The translations under genes and the position numbers were made by a program. Shown one piece after another: positions 10,306-22,675 of a DNA stretch of 64,000 bases. Below the pieces are notes generated by a model. That model ran no database searches. It saw nothing but the letters and a program-made list of their open reading frames with translations, and was not told where the DNA came from. The stretch is from Parascedosporium putredinis (Eukaryota; Ascomycota; Sordariomycetes; Microascales; Microascaceae): assembly GCA_949357655.1 (NCBI GenBank), contig CASHTG010000015.1:4092001-4156000 (forward strand). Reading direction: 5' to 3'. Within the stretch, counting starts at the first letter, position 1. Each line of letters starts with the position of its first letter.

Positions 10306-13300
10306 GATAGATGTGCTTGACCCCCAATCGTTCGCACCCAGGGCGTTGAGGTGCGCTCCCAATCGCCCGCTCCTAACACAAGTTCGGAAAAAGGAATTGA
10401 GCACGCAGCTCCTCCCACAGAAGGCGGTAAATCAAGTCGAGATTGGAAACCAAAGACCGCAAATCGCTCGAAAACAAAATTTGCCGGGTATCACTTATTT
10501 TCCGAATCGAGCTGGCTAGCCATGACCGGGCTCGATGATTTTCGACGTGCTCGCTCCCAGAGATCCTCCTGCCTTCAATCAAGGGCCCGAGACGACAACC
10601 CACTCGAGGGGATACCAGGAACTGCCAGAAACTGGACACTGGTATCGAAATGCGGTGAACGAGCCGCTCAACGCCTGGGATTCTCGCAGAGACGAGAGGT
10701 GCCAACCGTGCTTGGCGGGTGTGCTAGGCGAGAAGACGAGAAGATGAGAGAAAACAACCGAGCCGAGCCGAGAGGGTTCTATCCGAAGCAACAAGTCACG
10801 AAGTTTTGTTCGGCAGCGTAGGTTCGACAAACGCGGACCAGCTGAGTCAAACCCGAGAGTATTCCTGAGACACCGATAAGATGGTGAATCTTGTTGGCGG
10901 ACAGGGTCCCTGTGCTACCAATGAAGGAGACGGACAGTTTGTGTTGATTGTCGGAGATGATTTGGCGAGAGTTGGCCAAAAGAATGTTTTGAATTGGTCG
11001 GGGACAGAAACCAGTCTCGCTCAAATGTCTCTATTCGTCAACCCGGGATTGAGGTGCAAGTGAAGGTTCAAGTAGGAGGAGAGGGCGACAATCGAGTCGA
11101 AGTTCCCCTGGCAAACGGACTAAGAGAGATTGGCCCGGCAGCAATGCGAATAATGGAGAAATGCCTGATCCGGGGTTCGGAGGTTGGCTCAGGAGATGGA
11201 AGCACTGGTTTAGTGACGTAGGATTTAAAAAGATGATCAACAGGGAGGAAGAAAAAACATATGGCCAAGTCCCACTCGGAAGCACGGTTAATGGGAACCC
11301 GGGAATGCAAAGACCAAGGGGGTGGGTGGCCCGTTCTTTCTCAAAGAAACACGCTCGAGAACATTAAAATGAAGGGCTTCAAGCGGACCAAGGATTCCAA
11401 GATCTGGAGCAAAAGAGAACAGGCTTGAAGAAAGGAAGATGCAGATCTCAAGGAGAGACAATCGAGAGAGAAATCGAGAAACAAAGAGGGAGGGAAAAAT
11501 TTGTTCGAGAGGCCGCACGGCCCACGATAAAATTAGAGCCAAGTCTGGAAGGAAGTTCGTAGATTGGTGCTGAAGATCGAACCTGGAATTGGGCCAGGCC
11601 ACACGCATTCCGAGGCACTATTCTTGCATGTCGCTCTACCTCGATTCCCCTCAAGTGCTCTCCTTGCTGCCGTCCGTCCCGCCATGAATCCAAGTAATAC
11701 TTTCTCGTGCACCAGTGGATACACCGCTAGGTACGTACCTCGCGCTCTTCTTCCGCTTCCTGTCACCCATAACAGGTGGAGGGTGTTTTGCAAGAATCCC
11801 TTCCCGGCGGACGTACTACTTGTATTATTATTGAAGGTACCTGGTCCGTCTCTCTTGACCAATCTCTTGCACCATACCACATACAGTTGGCGCCTCGAAA
11901 CAGAATGGTGCCAAATTTTAATACTTGTACATGAACAAGCAGAAAGGAAGAGCCCGCTCGCCGTAGCTCCATGCTAGTTCTCAGGGCAAACAATAGGTGG
12001 CCCGCACTTGCCCCATTCTTAGGCCACCTGCTTCGAGTCCCCGCCCCTTCAATGTTCTTTGGGGAAAAGCGTCTGCAAGCAATCGCCCATTCTTCTCTTT
12101 TGCCTCTTTTGCCTCAATTGCCCAAGCAGTGAGAGCCCGGTCAGGTTCAGGAACACGAAGTTTCCGTGAGAAAACAAACGGCCGTGATGGTGGTGGCATG
12201 GGTTAATACGAACCCTTATCACACGTTAGAGTCCATCGTGTCTGTTCCTAGGAGAGCTGGAGCGTTCCCCTATTTCGTATTCACCATGCAGTCTGTGGGG
12301 AGGGAGAGCAGCATCCGGCGTGCATTGGGCGCTGTTCCCCCAACGCACCGATCAGCGTTCTCGAAGCAGTGCCGTCCCAGTTCGGACAACTTCAAGGTCG
12401 CCTGAGCTACCTCGGTATGGCTCAAAGGATTCGCTGAGCATTTTTAACGCATCCAAGCTTCAATCTCCTCAACAGACCAAAACCGTCAAAATAGTGTTAA
12501 TCTTGCTCAACTTGTCTGCAAGTACAAGAAGAAGGCATAACTTTTGCCATGGCGACAAAAGTGGACCAGGGTCATTCCAGCTGACAATGGTCTGGCTAGC
12601 CCTTTGTTTGCCCGGCCGCATTCGCCGATTGAGGGGCCGCCCCCTTCGCTGTCACCAAACCAGGGTAATTAGGTCGATAGACCTCGCGCTACAGAAAGTT
12701 CGTGCAGATGCCACGCCAGCTTGTCCCTGTCCTTCGACAGCTCCCAAGGGCGGCTAATCGGTGGAATTGAAGGACCACCTGCGAATTGAAGCAAAGATCA
12801 TCCGGTAGGCGGGTCAACATGTCAAGTGTAGACAGATCCATCCATCCATAGTATGACTTTACTTGTACGAGAGGGCGAGGAAGCTCGCCGAAACCAACGA
12901 CAGGCAGAACGGTACTGGAGGCTGGTAAGACGTACCTGTAGCGGGCGAATGGTCGTGACCCATGGGTCAGACTCGGCTGCTGCATGGACCTGACCAACCG
13001 CCCAGGCTTACCGGGTCAGTATACGAGCCCGCGAGAAATTCCACGAACAATGCTCTTCACCCAAACCCACGACATGCTCCGGATGTCTCGCAGGTGCAGG
13101 ATATGAGTTCAACTGGTAAGACTGGAGCCTCAAATTCGACGTCCCTAGGCTAAGGCGCCATTAATACTATCCAACTGGCTCGGAAATTGTAAATCATAAA
13201 CCAAGAACTGGGCTGAGAGCTAAAGGGAGTTATCTTTTCTCGAAGGATCAGTCCGCTCCATTCCCAGGAACTCAGGGGCACAAACCACCACTAGAAAAGG

Positions 13301-16300
13301 GGTCCTCAAATGCTCTCCAAACCATCCATCAATCCAATGGATCAATTGAGTACAATAATCCCCAGACAAGGTATAGACAGTGCCAATCCCCGACCCAAAC
13401 GACGAAACCATCCTCAAGTGCTCTATGCAGTAGATCTTTCAGAGCTGCTTGATATCCTTTGCAGCCCAGGTAATATTGAAGGCGAGAAAAGAACAGCGGA
13501 ACCACATAAGCATCAAGGGACTGAAAGGAGCATGCAACCCGAGAACGTTCCCATCCTTCAAGATCCAGAGCCTCGAGCCCTTTTTACAAGTAGAGGGGGA
13601 GAGGAGGGGAGGAACACCCATTTCCGCCATGTCGATCTCCCATCAGGGTCCCTGTTTCCTTGGGCGACCCCCTCGACCCTCGACCCCTGTCAGTGTGCCG
13701 CCAATGCCTGTCCAAGTCACCCATGTAAAAATGCACCATCATACCCCATCAATTGCGTGTGTGCGCCAGAAGCTGGTCTGAGTCCCGCTCCCCATGCCAA
13801 GAAACGACAACTTGACACCTTCAGCCCCAGATGGTCGAAGGTCTTTCGGAGGTCTTCTTTGAAGATCACACAAGGCCCCCATTTTGAGAACAAGTTTTGT
13901 GGGAGGTGCCCCCATTAAGTCCTCGCACGACAACGGTTAAAACTGATCATCGCGGTGCTGATCACTTTTCCAAGCCAAATAATGTTTTCTGTCCACATAA
14001 CATGTGTTGTCAAACACACAAGTAATTGCGCAAGCGGCTTGGTCTATCATAATTTAAACGACAGCCAACATATGTGGAGAACTGGGCCTCGCCCAGCCCG
14101 CCACCCACAATCGGGCGAGGTCACCACAAATTGACTTCTCCTCGAGAGATAAGTGACGGGAAGATTTGGGGGTGTGGACGTCTCCTACTTGTCACTCCGC
14201 TTCCGCAAGACTTTACTTCTCAACAGGTGGGTGCAACCCGGCAAATTCCCAAAAGGCAAGGGAAAATAGTCTAGAATCGCCCTTGGCTCTCTGCCTTTTC
14301 CGTACACGAACGCACTAGCGAGAAAGTAAATCATACGAGGGAGCCGTCAGCAAGCCAAGAGGTTCAAGGGCGCATCGCTTATCGACCATCTACCGAAAGC
14401 CCATTGATACGATGCCACCACCACTTCACATTGCTTTGGGGGCTTGACAAGGACATCTTGTGGAAATTCACGTGCCCGAAGGATACGGAGGGAAAGGATT
14501 CGGTTTCTCGGAGTGGCAAACCCTTCTGTTTCCGGTCTCCACATCCAACTCCAAGAAGCCCGTTTTGGCTTGAACAATGAAGTGGGTTTTATTAAAGCTG
14601 GTTTAAAGAGAGGTGAGTCGATAGCCCCCGCTCATCCGAGCAGACCTGCGTGCGTGTAGCCTCTCATATTCCACTGCAAACCCTGCTCAGGCTGGCGAGC
14701 AATTCGTACATCCAATACTACTACTTAAAAGTCAGTGCCAGGTAGCAGTAGCCTGTATGCTGTGCATGGCGAGCTTCTCCACATCCGTCCCACCAAACCG
14801 CCACTGGCCAGCGCATCAGAGAACGAATAGTGTGCATGTAGGACGGCAGGATGTGGGAGAGAAAAAGATTATATGCCTGCCATTTATATGTTGCGACATG
14901 TTGGTTCGACGATGGGAGGATGCGGGTAGCTCCACGGCCACGAGCATGACCTCAAACTCATCTGCTGCATATGCCGGTCACGCGAAGGGTCTGGTTTGCG
15001 GTCCAGCTGGTGACATAAGCTGCAAAATGCCTTCTCCATCCGGCAGGTCATGCTAGCAAGTCTGGGTTTCAACAGAAGGGCCAGGCTTTACACAAGAGAT
15101 CGATGAGGTTACTGGCTCTCGCAACGAGTTTGCTGATGTGTGAAAGGTTCAAGTGTTGGGTTGAGGGTGTGTTAATGTGCGAAGGCGCCCTCGTCTGTTA
15201 TGCGTGCTTTTCGCTTCTCTCCTGCAAAGACATACGACCGATGGATGGCAATGGCTGTCATTTGTTTTCCCCCTTTTTTCCTTCTTTTTCCTCTCTTTTT
15301 TTTTCTTCTCGAGTCTGCCAATTCCCTTCTGCCTAGTGAAATTCCCGCAGCAAACGGTGATTGAGAGGACGTCAAGGAATTTCAAAGCCCCAGATACACG
15401 CTCAGGATGCAATCAAAAGTGCAGGATAAATATGGACGAGTGCCCATCTTAACCCAGCCAGATTGGCCCAACGGACTGATCAATCCAAATTGAAGTTTTC
15501 CCGACTCTTGAGCACAGTGAGGCCAAAAGTGCCGCTCTAGCGAGTGTTGCCAGTTCCACCTCTCCCAAGAGAAAATGCTGGCAGCCGGCGATCCCACTGG
15601 CCCGGCCCTGAGGCGGTCTCCTCTCAGAGAGAGAAATTCCGTCATCGAGATGTCATGCAATCAACGATACATCCATGGATTGATGTATCCCTTAAAGTTT
15701 GTTGGTTACACTGCGCCCTCCAGAATTGCCCGGGTCACGGTTATCCGTGGCCACTATCCGTAGCCCCCATTGTCCGATCTTGCTACTAATTCTTGATCTG
15801 AATGGGCGTTTCTCGCCGAGAGCAGACCGTGATAGCTCGCTGGAAGAGTGAACATAGTTCATGTAAAATTAGAGCTAGCGGTCACCCGAAAGATATTGCC
15901 CAAAACGGTCCAAACGCTGATACTGATAAGTTCCATCGCATTCAAATAATTTCCGGCAAATAGCCCGATACTCCAAGTCTACCAGGAAAGGAATCGCTCG
16001 ACAGTCGCGGTTTCGACGAGGAGAAAATTGTAGTAGCTTATTATAAAGAGAAGTGCCCACATGGTTTAGGCAAGGGTTTCTGAATAAACAAAAAACCACC
16101 AGAATAGCAGCCTTTCCTCAACTTGTGCTAGACGAACGCGGGGCTTTCGGGCTAAACATAACACCCGATGCTCTAAACCACCTCAGATCTAATGTTCTCC
16201 TTGGAAAGATCTAATCGATCGTCAGGAACCAAATTGCCCGATCGCATCCAGCCATTGGAAGGAACCGTGCCCGCATCAACCCTAGCTGCTCTGAGCCGTT

Positions 16301-16912
16301 TTATGAGATGGAAAAACAAAATAGGGGATGGTAAATGCGTGGATTGCGGCGGCGGCACAGAATTTGGGGTTATCAGGGTCGGGACCAGATTGCCAATAAT
16401 TGATCAACGCTCTGTTCGAGTCGATGACGTATCGTCCCACACTGGCTTGCCATCAATGCAATAGAATAGTCACTGGAGGCTGGCCCCCACTCCCCCAGGA
16501 ACAGGCCTATGACAGCCGGGGGCAAAACTACGGAGAAATTGTCAGCGCACCGTCGCCCTGGCGAGACTGCCTAGTCGCCGCAGCAATCCGTGCCCCCAGT
16601 CATGTGCCAGAGAATCCCCTGGTGACGATGAAGCCGAAGCCGCTGCAGATGCGTATCGACTCTTCCCATCGAGCCTCAGCCCGATCTGCAAGAACTATCT
16701 TCCCAAAGTTCTAGAATAGAAGTCTTCTTACTTCCCGGCCAGATTCGCATATCTCCCTTGTCTGGAATTGCTTGTATTCTGGTTCGCTCCCTCCACTCCT
16801 CCCCACTGCTGGCGACTCAGCCGCCCACTTCCCATAAACCTTAAACACCATCCCCTCAGCCTCGCACCTGCCACGAACCTATCCGGCTAGCGCTGGTCTA
16901 GCCTTGCCCGTC
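10306..16912. other. 6.6 kb divergent intergenic region (WSC / PLC-like)
   Basis: The longest spacer in the window, holding the promoters of the WSC gene (-) and the PLC-like gene (+). It has mixed composition, with a T-rich stretch at about 15265-15310 and many stop codons in all frames. Open frames here (for example 10351-10821, 13310-13918 and 16192-16464) show no family motif, and no RNA gene was recognised. A hydrophobic, stop-interrupted reading on the - strand at about 13220-13630 might be a decayed membrane-protein fragment, but I cannot support it. Confidence 0.5.
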
Positions 16913-18110
16913 ATGGGAAGGGCCTTTGAAGGAAGTCTTTTATCAGAGAAGGAGGAATCGGCTTGGGAAGCTTGCAATGAATCAATGCCTCTGTGCCGCC
17001 CCGGAGACACGATGAAGTACACCCCGCTCCAGCCGCGTCCGAGGAAGCGAGGCATCACAGCCGTACTGCTCATCAGTCTCTGCGCGTTTCTAGTCATGTC
17101 TCTCTTTGCGACACTACTCTCCATCGGGACTTGCATCTTTAGCCGGGGAGGCAAATGTTACCGCGGGTACGAATCTCCGTACTCTTTCAATCTCCAGGAG
17201 GCGTACAATCCAGATTGGATGGCTTCCATCCCGGACGAGGTGAATATCACCAGCCTCTCTATTCCCGGTACTCATGATACCATGACGTACGATATGGTAA
17301 GGAACATCCGCCTGCAGTGCCAGAATTACAACCTCAGCACCCAGTTGCATGCCGGCATGCGCTATTTCGATATTCGGGGAAGGCTCGTGAACCACACTAT
17401 AGGCATCTACCATTCCTATAGCTACACGGGCTATACTTTTACCGACGTCCTCCTCGAGATGTTTGCGTTCCTCGACGACCACCCCTCCGAGGTGATTGTT
17501 ATGCGTCTCAAGGAGGAGGGCCGGCCCATAGGCGATACCGCCAGGCAGCAGAACAAGACCTTTGAGGAGGTCTTTAACAACTTCCGCCATCAGGACCCGG
17601 AAACCGCTCCGGGATTTGAAAAATACCTTTATGAGGTCCCTGCCGAGGCCCCCAATCAGCCTACCTTCCAACCATGGGAGATGCACGCGGCAAGATCCTC
17701 CTCCTTGAGAACTTTCCGCCGTGGACCGACACTACGGCCTGTTGTGGGACTCGGATCTCATGGAGCTAGAAGACTTGTGGATCATTCCGACTGTCGAACA
17801 CCTCGAGGATAAGTGGGCGGCGATTAAGACTAACCTGCACCTTGCTCGCGATACCCCAGACGACAACTCAGTCTTGTTCCTCTCCCATCTCAGTGCTTCC
17901 TTTGGCGTCCTGCCCATCGAGGCCGCGGCTGGCCCGCTCTCCGACAAGGACATTCTCGGGATGAATGACCGCACGGGAGAGTGGCTTGACCAGGCCGGCA
18001 GCTCGGGTCGCACGGGTATCGTCATTGTTGATTTCCCCGGCAAAGCCATCGTCGATTCCGTCATCGAGCGGAATGCGGGCCTGGCGAAGAAGACTGTCGA
18101 TGGTCGGTGA
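16913..18110 (+). CDS. Membrane-anchored PI-PLC X-domain-like phosphodiesterase, two frame breaks
   Basis: Single-exon gene, about 399 aa after correction. A cytosolic N-terminus of about 45 residues is followed by one transmembrane helix (ITAVLLISLCAFLVMSLFAT), then an extracytoplasmic TIM-barrel of the bacterial-type PI-PLC family, which cleaves phosphatidylinositol or related phosphodiesters. The catalytic pair fits: His121 in SIPGTHDTM and His167 in GIYHSY, with RYFDIRGR, EVIVMRLKEE and RGKILLLENF between and after. The frame moves from 2 to 1 at about 17666-17673 and from 1 to 3 at about 17716-17722, each needing one extra base, after which the reading continues to the stop at 18108-18110. 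The family start is not fixed; 16913 is the first ATG, with another in MKYTPLQ. No substrate can be read from sequence. Confidence 0.82.
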
Positions 18111-19275
18111 GAGGCGCCGGGCTCCCTTTTATGAGAGGAACCTGGCTTTTGTTTCCCGGCGTGCGGGAAGAGATGGTTGTGCCTGTATAACTTTGCTTGA
18201 ACTATATTGGTTGGGAGCTTTGCATGCATCATCCTCGACACATGGACAGATTACACATGTTAGCTTGGCGTTTGGGTCTCGGCTTGACTTTCCCTACTTC
18301 CTTTTTTCAAACCCTCGTCTAGTCTTTTTCGGATTCATGAGACATGGCATCCGTTTGATTCATTACTATCGAAGTCTATACCGAACATACTGTTTCCACA
18401 CAATTAAACATATTCATCAATTCATTCACTTTACCGTAGTGTACAGGAATTCTATCCTGGTCCTGTCAACTCGGAGCCTTTCTTACTATCACTTGTTCTA
18501 ATATTACGTGTGAGATGGTTTGGGAAGAGTGAAAAATCCAGAAATAGGTATAATCTGCCACGCGTGGCCAAGGAGGTAGAAGGGGCCAAGAATGGCGCCT
18601 TGAAGACTGGTTGAAGAATACCCGTACACTTATGTAGTCCTCGACGACAGCCCTCCCTTTTCCCTCATCTTCTTGAAGCGTGCAAAGTGCCAATAGCGTC
18701 CGAAACCCAATGATACCAAGGAGAAAGAGAAAGATATTTGCGCCAGCTACCCAACAGATGGAAAGGAAATTCGAGTTGCCATTTGTTCCTCGGCAGCGGG
18801 CCCCTTCTCCCAAAAGAAAATTGAAACAATAAATCCCAGAAAAGAAAAAGAGAAAAAACCAGCCAGAAACCGCCTAGGTAATCCACCAGATCTTATCGTC
18901 ATCCTACACGTTATCCGTCGATCTTTGAAATCATAATCGTACCAAGTTGCCGCGGTATACCTCTACAAGGTAGAGGGGTCCCCGTCCTGAGACGACTAGC
19001 AGCCGACGAGCTCTCGCCTTCGTCCCGAGATATATATAAAACAAAGACCGAGCCAAATGATACCACAGAAGCGGTCTAGAGATACCCTTGATATCCAACT
19101 GGGGCTTTCCCCCTCACCCTCTCCACAAGAGAGAAACACGAAGGGGAATAAAACGAAAATACATACATGTCTTGTGCCTGAAATAAAATAGCAAAGACCA
19201 AACCCAAAGAGATACCGTATAATATAAATAAATGCATGTGTTGAAAACGAAAAACTCCTAGATCCTTTCTCCTTC
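18111..19275. other. Convergent 3' intergenic region (PLC-like / kelch)
   Basis: Holds the 3' flanks of two convergent genes. T-rich and A-rich stretches (18300-18500 and 18790-18860) suit transcript ends. No gene or RNA was recognised. Confidence 0.6.
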
Positions 19276-22200
19276 TCACCTCGAGCGACGAGGAGAACCC
19301 TCCCTACTCCTGCCCTCGATAGACTCGACCATTTCCAGAACCTTGGTCTTTGGTTTCTCAAACCTCATCATGTCGGCCGTGTAGAGGAGTTCAGACTCTC
19401 GCAGGGAAGTGGTGTCCCTCATGGTACTTCGCTGGGGTATCTCGGGCGTCGGTGGGGGCTGGAAGCTCGAAACGGAAAGCGGCCTAACGGTAGCTTCGGG
19501 GAAATGGTGGTGATGCATAGAATGCTCGTCGTCATCATCTTCGAAGTCGGCGTCGGATTCGGATGAGACCAGCTCGTGCCGCGGCTCGATAAAGGGGTCT
19601 TCCAGGTCGGAAAGCGATTCGTTGAGAGGGTGGGACGCGACTGACACCTCCTCAAACGCCCTCTTTTCGTCCAAGATGTCGCCGTTGTGCGATGGCCGGG
19701 AATCTCTCGGAGGACCGAGATCCAATCGCTCCATGCCCAGACCAGACATGCTAGTTTCCAAATCGTCTTCCGACTCTCCATTGACTACCCTCAGTTTTTC
19801 CTTGGGGACCGTAAACATGACCTGCACTAAGCGCTGCTCGACGGCTCTCTCAATATCCCACTCTGTCTCGGTTGAGCGCCTGGGCTCCGAATCGACTGGC
19901 ACAGTCAAGCTTCCACCGATGCCGGAGGAGCTGATCTCGGATTCCCAAGCGTGTTTCCCTGCTTCCGCCGCAGGAGGGAGCCGCCAATACTGCTCAAGCC
20001 CAAGGGACGTGCTTCGTAGTCTGCGGAAACACGCTCCATAGAAGGCCGGGTCGGTGATGGCTCCCGCATAGGTTCGTGGGTAGGCCCGGCAGAAGACGAG
20101 AAGACGCGGCGAAGACTGCCGAGCCATCCCTGGCGGGGCTTCATTTTGCTTGGGCTTCCCGGAACTGGGATAAAGTCTTCGTCCTGCTCATCGTAGTGGT
20201 CGTTGGGATGTCGTCGGTCGTGGTGATCTAGTTCGTTCCCGCCATTGCTATAGAGCAAGTTGGGGCCTTCAGTCTGGAGGGTCGTAAAGTTCGACTTGGC
20301 CGTATTGTAAGAGGGGTTGCTGCTGCTAGAGCTTCCGGCGCGTCCATCAGTGGCAATGCCAGCGCCAAACCCTAGGCCGAAGCTCAAGGGTCGTAGGTAG
20401 GTTCGGCCTGAGGCTGATCGAGCCACACTTATGGCACTGCGGTCAGAAAGGTTGCTTCCTGTGCGGGAGTCTTCATCGCCCAGAACAGATGATCGAGTCG
20501 AGGCTTTTGTCGGCGAGGTTCTCCCGCTTTGCCGGCGGTTCATACGGGCAAGCAGGCATTCTGCTGCATCGAGATCTGACATCCAATCTTGAACTTCAGG
20601 GTCCACTTGGTAGTGTTCGGGACTCGGCGTGGTTGCTGATCGCCCTTGGGGGTAAAGGACTGGGGCCGCTGGCGCTATGGGGGTGGAAAAAGGGTCCGAG
20701 TATGGTTGAGATGTCGGGGTTTGTGGTTCATTTGCCGAGTCGCTGCTAGAACTTTCATTTCCCCTCGTCCGTTTGTCTGCCTTATTCTCGTGCTGTTCGG
20801 CATCTTCATCCGCCTCGTAGATAGGGTGTATGCCCGACGCCATGGGCCCGCCAGCGGGCTGGTAAATGCCGCGCGATGACCGGGAGACTGGCTTGCGCGG
20901 CACCTGGAGGGCAGGGTGGATAGGTAGGGAATTCCGATTCTGAGCACCCCGCAGGGTTTCGTAGCCAAGGGATCTCGCGCCGTTATCATAGGCGTTCGGA
21001 CCACCTGTGTACCATGACTGTGGATTCCATGAGAAAGAGTCGTATCCGGTGTCGTAGTCTCGCCCCGACATGTCCCCATTCTGGAGAAAGAGGGCTCGGT
21101 CTTGGGCGAGTGCGCGGATCGCGTCGTCGCGCATCGTCCTCCTTCGCTTGGAGTGTCGCCGATAAAAGAATATGAGGGCAGCTATCGCAATGAGGAGAGG
21201 GATACCAATGCCGAGACCAATGCCAAGCCCGAGCTTCTTCGCCTTGTCATTCTCTCCTTTCCCGGCCTCCTCCCCGGAGCTACTGCCGCTGCCGCTGTTA
21301 CTAGTGCTGCCCCCACTAGAAGTGGGGGTTTCTCGCCAGTATAGAAAGGGTTCGCATAGGCCGTTTCCCAGGCCATGGTCGTGAGATTGAGAAACTGTGG
21401 ACCATTGGAGCCCAGTTGCCTCTTCGACTTAGCCCAGTCTGGAGGGGTGATATCGTAGCCGCCGTAAATCATCATGACGTTTCCAGGAAGGAGAGCGGCG
21501 GCGTGCCCGTAGATTCCGTTTCCTGAAGGCTGATTGTCCGGTACCACCCACTGCCAATCATCGTAGGAGGCACCCATGCGGAGAATGGCCAACTGGGGCT
21601 GGGCAGCGCGGTTGACATTTCCAACCCAGCCGCCGAGCATAACCAGAGTACTTCCATCCTCGCTCAGGATCGTGGTATGGCCGGACCGGCTATCAATGGC
21701 TACGGTACCAGACTGCTGCGACGCGTATACAGCATCAGCTCGAAGCTCCTCGGACCGGGCGCTGGGGGCATTTATGTTCACAAACGACCAGGACTCTTCC
21801 GGAAGGTTCCACACGGCGGCTGTGCTCATGTTCACAAACGCCTCCTGTGTGTGACCTCCTAGAAGCACATAATTGGATCGCTGAGTGACCGTTTCACCGC
21901 GATAATTCAAAGACGGTAACAACCCCGTGAGCGTGAATCCAGCCTCTCGCACGGGACCTTTGCTTGGCACGATGGAAATGCGATATTGGGAATCCGATGT
22001 TAGGGATACTTTGCGCATCTGGTTAGAGTACCGGCCAAGATACTGCCAACTTGTGACCTCGTCGCTCGCTTTGGAGCACACGCCACCGAACGTGTAGAGG
22101 ACAGGATCTGAAACGGTGGGCTGGATCTGTGATGAGAAGCTGATGGAAGCGCCTAGGAAGTTGGGAGCTGGATTGGAGACGTCGTCAGATGCCGAGGTAC

Positions 22201-22675
22201 TTTGCTTCTCCCAACTCGGACTATCATCGGCATCGTTAGAGGGCGTATATGTCCAGACCTCGAAGCCAGTGGATGAATCGCAGTCCCCGACATAAACAAT
22301 TAAATGGCCGTTCTCGGCAAGAACGGGTGAGTATATCGTTGTTTCGGATTTGCCTTCCATAAATGGGAGCTTGTCCACCAGCGTTTCCCACCCATTTTCT
22401 CCGTCAATAACTGCACCAATATCTATGGAGAGAAATTCAACATTTTCGTCTTTCTGCCGAAACACATAGGCTTTGCTAGCTGTAGTGGTTTCGTTGTTGG
22501 TAGTCAAGGTAGGGGCAAGGATAGTTGCGGGGATGTACGGAAATTTGGAGGGCGCGGCGGCGAGCACAGCGGGCACCCATGTGGTGAAGAAGATAAGGAG
22601 CATTGAGAATAAGGTGCTTCGGCTGGCTACATCCTGGCCCGCCGTGAGGGCTCTTTGTGTAATCCCCTGCGACAT
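19276..22675 (-). CDS. Kelch/beta-propeller single-pass membrane protein with long cytosolic tail, two frame breaks
   Basis: Intronless gene of about 1133 aa after adding two bases. Order: hydrophobic signal segment (LFSMLLIFFTTWVPAVLA); an extracellular galactose-oxidase/kelch-like propeller of about 430 residues with repeat motifs such as LYTFGGV, YVLLGGH, SLVMLGGWVGN and VMMIYGGYD; a Ser/Gly-rich stalk; a transmembrane helix (GLGIGLGIGIPLLIAIAALIFF) with a basic RRHSKRRR stop; and about 600 cytosolic residues rich in Ser, Pro and acidic stretches. The layout resembles conserved filamentous-fungal kelch membrane proteins of unknown role. Breaks lie at about 21310-21328 (C5/G5 run) and 19954-19959 (T3C3), both one missing base. 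The start is the first in-frame ATG (22675); the ORF upstream lacks an ATG. A possible receptor or polarity role is inferred from architecture only. Confidence 0.82.

Noticed and set aside
13220..13630. Hydrophobic, stop-interrupted reading on the - strand that could be a decayed membrane protein
   Set aside because: I could not match it to any family and one internal stop must be ignored; too weak to list as a pseudogene.
16913..18110. Programmed ribosomal frameshifting as the cause of frame changes
   Set aside because: Breaks occur in 12 unrelated genes without slippery heptamers or downstream structures, and at up to five places per gene, always in the direction of a lost base.
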